Positions 46,715-57,300 of a stretch of 64,000 nt of DNA are shown here, in pieces. The stretch is from Lamellibrachia satsuma (taxonomy: Eukaryota; Annelida; Polychaeta; Sabellida; Siboglinidae), in contig BSQZ01000069.1 of assembly GCA_033239005.1 (NCBI GenBank), forward strand, positions 2,591,001 to 2,655,000. Reading direction: 5' to 3'. Below the pieces are notes generated by a model. That model was not told the origin of the DNA, searched no databases, and saw only the letters and a list, made by a program, of their open reading frames with translations. Made by a program: the position numbers and the translations under genes. Position 1 is the stretch's first letter. Every line of letters begins with the position of its first letter.

Positions 46715-47213
46715 ATGGGGAGCGCACAAGATGTCGCCGCATACTTTCATCATCTTTAATTCATTCCCGTTCCAAGTAATACAGTATTACTTTTTTAGTA
46801 ATATCAACGCCAGTATATGTATATGTGGCAAATAATAATGACGCTAATACAACATTGAAATATTATATACGACCACCTTCTGTCTTGTCTTGTCTTATAG
46901 TAATACTGGCCAACACTCCTATGGAGTCAAACGGTCAGGGTAGGGAGCGAATGCTATTTAGTAATGTTTGTTTGGGACTAAGTGCGTGAGAGCTTGCTTA
47001 AATTGCTGTGGTTCTGTGATGTTGACTATGTCTCCATAATAACTGTCGTTATTTGTAATACTACGTTGGCTAATACAGATTATTAATCTTGTATCACTCG
47101 TATAATCCACCATAGACTGGAAATGACGAGTTTTAGAGATACTCTAGAAACAGCGGTGTATGATCAAGTGCATGACGGTGTTGTTTTAAATTTATACGGT
47201 ATATTCTAACACA
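46715..47213. other. Intergenic upstream of the 49-bp array
   Basis: No gene recognised. Could include unseen 5' non-coding exons of the UNC93A-like gene. Confidence 0.3.
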
Positions 47214-48060
47214 TGATGTCATTGTTGTAAATACGACGTGACACTGTGAAGCGTGATTCAACTGATGTCATTGTTGTAGAGACGACGTGACACTGTGAAG
47301 CGTGATTCAACTGATGTCATTGTTGTAGATACGACGTGACACTGTGAAGCGTGATTCAAATGATGTCATTGTTGTAGATACGACGTGACACTGTGAAGCG
47401 TGATTCAACTGATGTCATTGTTGTAGGTACGACGTGACACTGTGAAGCGTGATTCAACTGATGTCATTGTTGTAGATACGACGTGACACTGTGAAGCGTG
47501 ATTCAACTGATGTCATTGTTGTAGATACGACGTGACACTGAGAAGCGTGATTAAACTGATGTCATTGTTGTAGATACGACGTGACACTGTGAAGCGTGAT
47601 TCAACTGATGTCATTGTTGTAGAGACGACGTGACACTGTGAAGCGTGATTCAACTGATGTCATTGTTGTAGATACGACGTGACACTGTGAAGCGTGATTC
47701 AACTGATGTCATTGTTGTAGAGACGACGTGACACTGTGAAGCGTGATTCAACTGATGTCATTGTTGTAGATACGACGTGACACTGTGAAGCGTGATTCAA
47801 CTGATGTCATTGTTGTAGGTAGGACGTGACACTGGCAGCCGTGATACAATCAACTAATGTCACTGTTGTAGATACGACGTGACACTGTGAAGCGTGATTC
47901 AACTGATGTCATTGTTGTAGGTACGACCTGACACTGGCAGCCGTGATACAATCAACTAATGTCACTGTTGTAGATACGAAATGACACTGTCAAACGCGAT
48001 AAATTCAACCAATGTCACTGTTCTAGATACGACGTGACATTGTCAGACGTGACACGTTCA
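47214..48060 (+). repeat. 49-bp minisatellite immediately upstream of UNC93A, about 17 copies
   Basis: Unit TGATGTCATTGTTGTAGATA, CGACGTGACACTGTGAAGCG, TGATTCAAC. The last four units near the gene are diverged and about 50 bp each. Every unit contains TGATGTCA (a CRE-like octamer) and TTGTTGTAG, which resembles a splice acceptor. The array ends about 65 bp before the ATG at 48126. Confidence 0.93.
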
Positions 48061-48062
48061 AC

Positions 48063-48070
48063 TGACGTCA
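48063..48070 (+). promoter_or_regulatory. Perfect CRE octamer TGACGTCA
   Basis: Palindromic CREB/ATF consensus 55 bp upstream of the UNC93A ATG. It is the last, most gene-proximal variant of the TGATGTCA element that the 49-bp array repeats. Regulatory function is inferred from motif and position only. Confidence 0.4.
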
Positions 48071-48125
48071 CTGTTTAAGACGACGACGACGTGTTGACTG
48101 TGGTTCAGCAGAGTGACACCGGGCG

Positions 48126-51100
48126 ATGGCGACAGACTTGGTGACGACGGACACGGACGGCGGCAAGGACCGAGACGTCGCCGTCGACAGAGTTGTGGAC
48201 GTGACGGCCGAGAAACGTCGCATCCTCAAGAACATCATCCTCATCAGCATCGCCTTCCTCATGACCTTCAATGCCTTCCAAGGCCTCAGTCGCCTCCAGT
48301 CAAGTCTGCACCGCGTCGATGGGATGGGAGTGATCAACTCCAGTGTCCTCTACGCCTCCCTCGTCATCTCCTGTCTCTTCCTCCCTAAACTCATCACGAA
48401 CGCCATCGGACACAAATGGACTATCCCAATCAGCTTCGTCGGCTACATCGTGTTTATGGCGGCCAACGGCTACGCGGTGTGGGCCACCATGGTGCCGGCG
48501 TCCATCATCGTCGGTCTGGCCGCCGCCCCCCTGTGGACCGCTCAGTGCTCCTACTTTACGAAGATCGCTCGCCGGTACTCGCAGCTCGCCGACGTCCCGG
48601 AGGATGCCGTCCTCTCGCGCTTCTTTGGCATCTTCTTCTTCACCTTCCAACTGTGTGAGTACTCGCAAGTGTTGGCTCATAAACACACACACGTGGCGAG
48701 CATGCACATTCATTTTCAACTATAAGTCATTACTTTAGGTCATATAGGTCTTTCTATCAAAACTGCATTACAGTGATTTCCAGCTAGGTCCTTTCCTCAA
48801 TCCCGCATCACATTGATTTCCAACTAGGTCCTTCCCTCGGTGGAGCATCGCATTGATTTCCAACAAGGTCCTTCCCTCAATTCCGCATCGCATTAATTTC
48901 CAACCAGGTCCTTCGCTCAATCCAGCATCATATTGATTTCAAACTGTGTAAGTACTCGCAAGTGTTGGCTCATAAACACACACGCGTGGCGAGCATGCAC
49001 GCACGCACGCACGCACGGACGCGCGCACGCACGCACGCACGCATATGTTTAACATCAGTTGTATGTAAATTATTCGAAACATTAATCAGAGACCACATGG
49101 TGGAATTCCTTGTAAAACATAAATTAATAATTACATCTCAACATGGGTTCCTAAAAGCAAGGTCATGTCTAACCAATCTCTTTTTTTTTAGGAGAAATTA
49201 CAAAGTGGATAGATGATGGGTCACCAATGGGTGTTGTTTATTTAGATTTTCTGAAGGCTTTCGATAACGAGTCACATCAAAGATTGTTACTAAAACTAAA
49301 AACCCATGGAATAGGTAATGATGCAATCAACTGGATAGAAAAGTGGCTTACACACAGAATACAAAGAGGAGATGGTGAGATTTCAAACTGGAAATCGGTT
49401 TTGAGTGGGGTACCACAGGGATCAGTATTAGGCCCTATACTATTTTTAATATATATATAAATATATATATACATTTTGGGAAGATGACGTATGTAGCAAA
49501 GTACTCAGATTTGCAGATGAAACAAACGTATTCAGAAAGATTACAAATGACACAGATAAACAAAGTTTCAGGATGATCTAGATAAATTAGTTCAATGATC
49601 AGAAAATTGTCAAATGTTTTTAAATTTTGGGAAGTGTAAATGTATACACATAGGACATGGAAACATGGAAGAAGAATATAAAATGGAGGATGCTCTACTA
49701 GGTAGAACCACACAAGAAAATGACTTAGAAATAACATTTAGTGCTGAAATGAACGTTTCGGAGCAATGTGGGATTGCTGCTTCTAAAGGAAATAAAATTC
49801 TACGGCTAATTAGGAGAACTACCATGTATAAGGAGAAACAGCTAATTGTACCCCTGTACAAAGCAATAGTTAGACCACATTTCGAATATTGTATTCAAGC
49901 ATGGAGGCCCTATCGTAAAAAGGACATAGACAAGCTAAAAAGAATACAATGAAGAGCAACTATAATGATTCCAGAATTGAGAGACCTTAGTTACGAAAGT
50001 CTCTTATTACAATGTGGTTTGACAACACTAGAAATCAGGAGACTAAGAGGTGGGCAAATAGAAGTGTTTAAAATAGTGAACGGTTATGAGGATGTCGATA
50101 GCAATATGTTCTTTAAACTTAAAGGCAGAAGAAACCGAGGACGCAAAGCAGCATTAGTTAAGGAGCAGTGTAGGTTGAACACGAGAAAGTACTCTTTTTC
50201 ACAGAGGGTGATAAATTAATTTAACAAACTGCTAAATGATTGTGTAATGTGAATATATAATATATATAAAAAATAAAAGTGACATATATTTGATAAGGGC
50301 GGGCTACACATAGATGAGACAATTTTTACACTCTCGATTAGCCAATGGCTTCTTTGTCCACTTGCCATATGGAACTTATTGTTTGAGATGGCAATCTTGT
50401 TAAATCTTGTTACATGTTTGCTCACAGTAACAACCGCGGAAACTTGTAACGTGTGTGACGACTTCGAAGAACGTCACTATTTACTTTCTTGTATAATTCG
50501 CGTACTGCGACATTGTACCATATATTTATGTAAGTTGTGTGAGATCGCTTTCTTTTAGAAAACAAAATAATTACATACTACATACAAACACATACCCGAG
50601 GGCTTCCATACATGCACACATAGATACATGCACACAATCACATAAAAAACATAGATACATGCATACAATGACATACACACATATATACATGCATACAATC
50701 ACATGCACACATAGATACATGCGTACAATCACATACACACATACAGTTGGTCGGTTCATTTACCACCCTGGCACAGGTTTTGATACCTCTGGCCGGCTAG
50801 CTACAAGTAGCTGTGCTTTCCATATCTGCCTCCAGCTTACAGCTGATTAAATGAGGGCTATCAGAGCAGAATGGAACCACAGAGATGAGTGACCCACTAA
50901 CGTTTGGGCACGCTACGCCAACCCAAGTTCCAACTGTGTGGTTAGCAACTGGCTTAGCGAAGGTTAACAACAGGACGTGGTTCGCTTGTTGGGACCATAG
51001 TTCCGCGAGCTCATCAGCAAGAATCGTTGTGTAGATGCGTTATTATCGACTCAGCTGATCGTAATGACAGGAAGCAGAGAGTTGGAATGTTGTTAAACAA

Positions 51101-51993
51101 ACATGCAAGAGGATCACTTGCAACAGTCAAAAACATCTCAACTATAATCATCATTGCTGAATTCAGTAGCAACCCTGCAACAACAGTCACCACCGTAACA
51201 CACAGTCCTCCCATGTCAAGGGGAAACAATGGTTAGAAAAAAATCATTGCAAGATTACATCCAGCAATTACGCGAAGAACTGTATGGTCAGGCCTGGTTG
51301 TGTGCAAGCCTGGTTAAGTTGGCATATGAACCTCTGGAAGCCCTCTTCAGTGTGTGAAGTCAGCGTGCGTCACCACAGAACAGCATCTTCCTAATGAGTA
51401 CCCGTCGTATTTTGGCTTTCGCACGCAGACGGGCCAGGTTGAACAGTTTTCCACCAGTCCTCGAATGTCAGCACGTACCTTTTGAAGATGAATCGAAGTA
51501 TAGGAAAGCAGAAGGGAAAATAATATCCCAAGCAAGGATGGCGCAAGGACGCAACACCGTATTACACCACTGTGAATTGTGAAGGCCTATATCAGATCGT
51601 CAAAGACGATGCATAGTGATCTCCTATAAATTTCTTGCAACTGTCGTAGTGAGAATAATATCATAGTGGATGTTCTTGCTCTGTAGTGGATGTTCTTGCT
51701 CGGAAGCATTGTGATGGCTGATGGCGCGTAGCCAAGTTCTGCAGTCTAGTTAGCACAACACGGACAAAGGAATTGCCATTGCAGAAGGGAGAGTCCTCGG
51801 TAGTTGTTGCAGTCACTACGATCTCCCTCATTTTTGTAAAGGGTGATGGCGTCATACATACACACATACATACATACATACATACACACACACATACATA
51901 CATACATACATACATACATACATACATACATACATACTTACTTACATACGTATGTATACACATACATACACACATACATACATAAAAACATAT

Positions 51994-52024
<31 letters not shown>

Positions 52025-52266
52025 CATACATACACGCACACGCGGAAACGCGCAAACGAGCACTCGCGCACACGCGCACATGTACACACGTACACACGTG
52101 CATACGTGCACGCCTACATGCAAACACACATACACACATACATACATACGTACGTACGTACGTACGTACGTACCTACATACATACAATGATACATGCATA
52201 CACACATACATACATACATACATACATACATACATACATACATACATACATGCATACATACATACA

Positions 52267-52300
<34 letters not shown>

Positions 52301-52594
52301 CATACATACATACATACATACATACATACATACATACATACATACATGCATACATACATAACTACATACATACTTACATACATACATACATACATACATA
52401 CAGATATACATACATACAAACATACAAACATACATGTATACATGCATACATGCATACATACAGAAATACAGAAATACATACAAATATGCATGCATACATA
52501 CATACACACATACATACATACATACATGCATACATACATAAATGTTTACATACATACATACATATGTACATATTTACACACGTACGTACGTACA

Positions 52595-52628
<34 letters not shown>

Positions 52629-54282
52629 CAAACATACATACATACATGTTACATGCATACATACGTACATATTTACATACGTACGTACGTAAGTACGTAC
52701 ATACATATATACATATATAAATACATACGTACATACATACATACATACATACATACATACATACATACATGCATACATACATACACGCATACATGCATAC
52801 ACACATACATATACACACACACATATATATAGATGCATGCATACATACATAAATACATGAATTTATGCATGCATGCATACACACATACATACATATATAC
52901 ATACATACATACATGTATACTTACATGCATAAATACATACATACATACATTCATACATACATGCATACATACATATATGTTTACATACATGCATATGTAC
53001 ATATTTACACACGTACGCACGTACATACATACATACATACATACATACATGCATACATACATAAATGTTTACATACATACATACATATGTACATATTTAC
53101 ACACGTACGTACGTACATACATACATACATACATACATATATACAAACATACATACATACATGTTACATGCATACATACGTACATATTTACATACGTACG
53201 TACGTAAGTACGTACATACATATATACATATATAAATACATACATACATACATACATACATACATGCATACATACATACACGCATACATGCATACACACA
53301 TACATATACACACACACACATATATAGATGCATGCATACATACATAAATACATGAATTTATGCATGCATGCATACACACATACATACATATATACATACA
53401 TACATACATGTATACTTACATGCATAAATACATACATACATACATTCATACATACATGCATACATACATACATGTTTACATACATGCATATGTACATATT
53501 TACACACGTACGCACGTACATACATACATACATACATACAAACATACATACATAAATGCATACATTCATGCACACATACATACATACATACATACATGTT
53601 ACATGCATACATACGTACATATTTACATACGTACGTACGTACGTACGTACCTACATATAAACATATAAATTCATACATACATACATACCTACATACATAC
53701 ATACATGTTACATGCATACATGCGTACATATTTACATACGTACGTACGTACGTACATACATACATATAAACATATATAAATACATACATACATACATGCA
53801 TACACGCATACATATATACACACACATATATAGATGCATACATACATGCATACATAAATACATGAATGAATGCATGCATGCATACACACATACATACATA
53901 TATACATACATACATACATGCATACTTACATGCATAAATACATTCATACATACATGCATAGATACCTACATTCATGCATGGATACATACATACATATATA
54001 CATACGTACATACATACATACATAGATACACACATACACACATTCATGCATGTATACATTTATACATACATACATACATACATACATGCATACATACATA
54101 CATACATTACATACATACATACATGCATACATACATACACATGCATGCATGCATACATACATGCATATATACGTATGTACACACATGCATACCTACATAC
54201 TTACGTACGTACGTACGTACGTAGGCACGCACGCTCGCTCTCACGCACACACGCATACACACACAGACACACAGACACACAA

Positions 54283-54378
<96 letters not shown>

Positions 54379-57300
54379 TGTAACATATATGTTGTGACAT
54401 AATGATGTCCTACTTGGCGTGTCTTCGTGCAGCTGGTATCACGGGGTCCATCATCTCGGCTACGATCCTCAAGTCGGGCACAGCAGAAACGAATCTGACC
54501 GACGACTTCCTTTCGAACACGTGCGGCGCCCACGACTGCCCCGGCAACAACAACACCAACACTAACCTGGACAAACCGCCGGCCGCCACGGTACAGTACA
54601 TACGACGATATCACTCCTGTGGACCTCCGTGGTGTTGTTAGACCCTGCCCCTTCCCCTTCTCCCTCTTCCGCTCCAACCTACCTCCCCTCTCTCGTTGAT
54701 ATAGTTAATATGTATTAAGGCGCTTTTGTCAGCTGTTGCTTTGAAAAATGGCTTTACTCAACAAGAATATTAGTGGAATAATAACAATGGTGTAAAGAAC
54801 AACATTGTCCATGATTCTTTACGAGTACTACCCTCACGTCAAGTACTACCCTCACGTCAAGTACTACCCTTACGTCAAGTACATCCTCACGCCAAATACT
54901 ACCCTCACGTCAAGTACTACCCATACGTCAAGTATTACGTTCACGTCAAGTACTACCCTCACGTCAAGTACTACCCTCACGTCCAGCACTACCCTCACGT
55001 CAAGTACTACCCTCTCGTCAAGTACTACCCTCACGTCAAGCGACGACAAACATCTTTGCCAATGGAGTCAAACAAGTGTTGCAAGTAATTTTCGGAACAC
55101 AATTCCTTCCCAAATTAGATTTGCATAATACTAATTTTGTTCTTCTACAATAGATAAAAAAACACTATTGTCTTTTGGGCATAGTTTCAAATTACTTTAT
55201 TTTTGTGGTGTGAACCCGGAAGTAACGAATGATCTGTGGCCAGGTGTGGACGATGGTGGGGATATACATCGTCATCGCTGTGCTGGCCGTCGTTCTCGTG
55301 TGTGTGTTCGTCGATAACCTGCCGGCCGACCTGACCGAGAAGCGAGGCAAGGTGGGCAAGGAGATCCGCCAGCTCGTGGCAGCCACGGCCATGCATCTAC
55401 GGCACAAGAACCAGCTCATCCTTATCCCACTCACCATGTACAGCGGCTTCGAACAGGCCTCTTTCAACGCCGAGTTCAGCAAGGTAGGCCTAGCAGCAAT
55501 GTCGGCCTAACAGTTGGGTAGGCCTAGCAGCAAGATAGTGTAAACAGCAAGGTAGGCCTTGCAGCAATGTCGGCCTAACAGTTGGATAGGCCTAGCAGCA
55601 AGATAGTGTAAACAGTAAGGTAGGCCTTGCAGCAATGTCGGCCTAACAGTTGGGTAGGCCTAGCAGCAAGGTAGTGTAAACAGCAAGGTAGGCCTTGCAG
55701 CAATGTCGGCCTAACAGTTGGATAGGCCTAGCAGCAAGATAGTGTAAACAGCAAGGTAGGCCTTGCAGCAATGCCGGCCTAACAGTTGGGTAGGCCTAGC
55801 AACAAGATAGTGTAAACAGCAAGGTAGGCCTTGTAGCAATGTCTGCCTAAAAGTTGGGTAGGCCTAGCAGCAAGATAGTGTAAACAGCAAGGTAGGCCTT
55901 GCAGCAATGTCGGCCTAAGAGTTGGGTAGGCCTAGCAGCAAGATAGTGTAAACAGCAAGGTAGGCCTAGCAGCAATGTCGGCCTAACAGTTGGGTAGGCC
56001 TAGCAGCAAGATAGTGTAAACAACAAAGTAGGCCTAGCAGCAATGTCGGCCTAACAGTTGGGTAGGCCTAGCAGCAAGATAGTGTAAACAGCAAGGTAGA
56101 CCTAGCAGCAATGTTGGCCTAACAGTTGGGTAGGCCTAGCAGCAAGATAGTGTAAACAGCAAGGTAGGCGTAGCAGCAATGTCGGCCTAACAGTTGGGTA
56201 GGCCTACCAGCAAGATAGTGTAAACAGCAAGGTAGGCCTAGCAGCAATGTCGGCCTAACAGTTGGGTAGGCCTAGCAGCAAGATAGTGTAAACAGCAAGG
56301 TAGGCCTTGCAGCAATGTCGGCCTAACAGTTGGATAGGCCTAGCAGCAAGATAGTGTAAACAGCAAGGTAGGCCTTGCAGTAATGTCGGCCTAACAGTTG
56401 GGTAGGCCTAGCAGCAAGATAGTGTAAACAGCAAGGTAGGCCTTCGAGCAATGTCGGCCTAAGGGTGGGTAGGCCTAGCAGCAAGGTAGTGTAAACAGCA
56501 AGGTAGGCCTTGCAGCAATGTCGGCCTAAGGGTGGGTAGGTCTAGCAGCAAGATAGTGTAAACAGCAAGGTAGGCCTTGCAGTAATGTCGGCCTAACAGT
56601 TGGGTAGGCCTAGCAGCAAGATAGTGTAAACAGCAAGGTAGGCCTTGCAGCAATGTCGGCCTAATAGTTGGGTAGGCCTAGCAGCAAGATAATGTAAACA
56701 GCAAGGTAGGCCTTGCAGCAATGTCGGAATAACAGTTGGGTAGGCCTAGCAGCAAGATAGTGTAAGCAGCAAGGTAGGCCTTGCAGCAATGTCGGCCTAT
56801 GAGGTGGGTAGGCCTAGCAGCAAGATAGTGAAAACAGCAAGGTAGGCCTTGCAGCAATGTCCGCCTAAGAGGTGGGTAAGTCTAGCAGCAAGATAATGTA
56901 AACAGCAATGTAGGCCTAACAGCAAGGTATGCCTAACAACAAGGTATGCCTAACAGCAAGGTGTGCCTAACAGTAAGGTAGGCCAAACGGGAAGGTGCAA
57001 GGCCTATGTGCAAGATACAAACACGAGGCCGGCTACACACGGTTGATGCCGTCGTGTCATTCATACGGCAACGAAGAAGAGATTCATTAGCAAATGATCC
57101 TACTTAATGTCCTCTTAAAATGACATGTTGTATACGTTGATTGTAATATGTGATTTGTTGCATGAACAAAAGTAACATCAGTGATTACAGAAAACCACAC
57201 ATACACACACACGCGCACGCACATGCACACGCACACACACCGTGTCCGTGGTCTGTGAGTGAGCTGTCCTTTCAGTCGTTCGTCGCGTGCAGTGCCGGTA

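Noticed and set aside
48113..48725. Alternative frames and antisense ORFs over UNC93A exon 1
   Set aside because: Shadows of the GC-rich true exon, whose frame is fixed by homology and by consistent splice phases.
51855..54400. Many 100-250 codon ORFs rich in Tyr, Ile, His, Thr or Cys, Met, Val
   Set aside because: Products of the ACAT/ATGT tetranucleotide array in all frames, and intronic.
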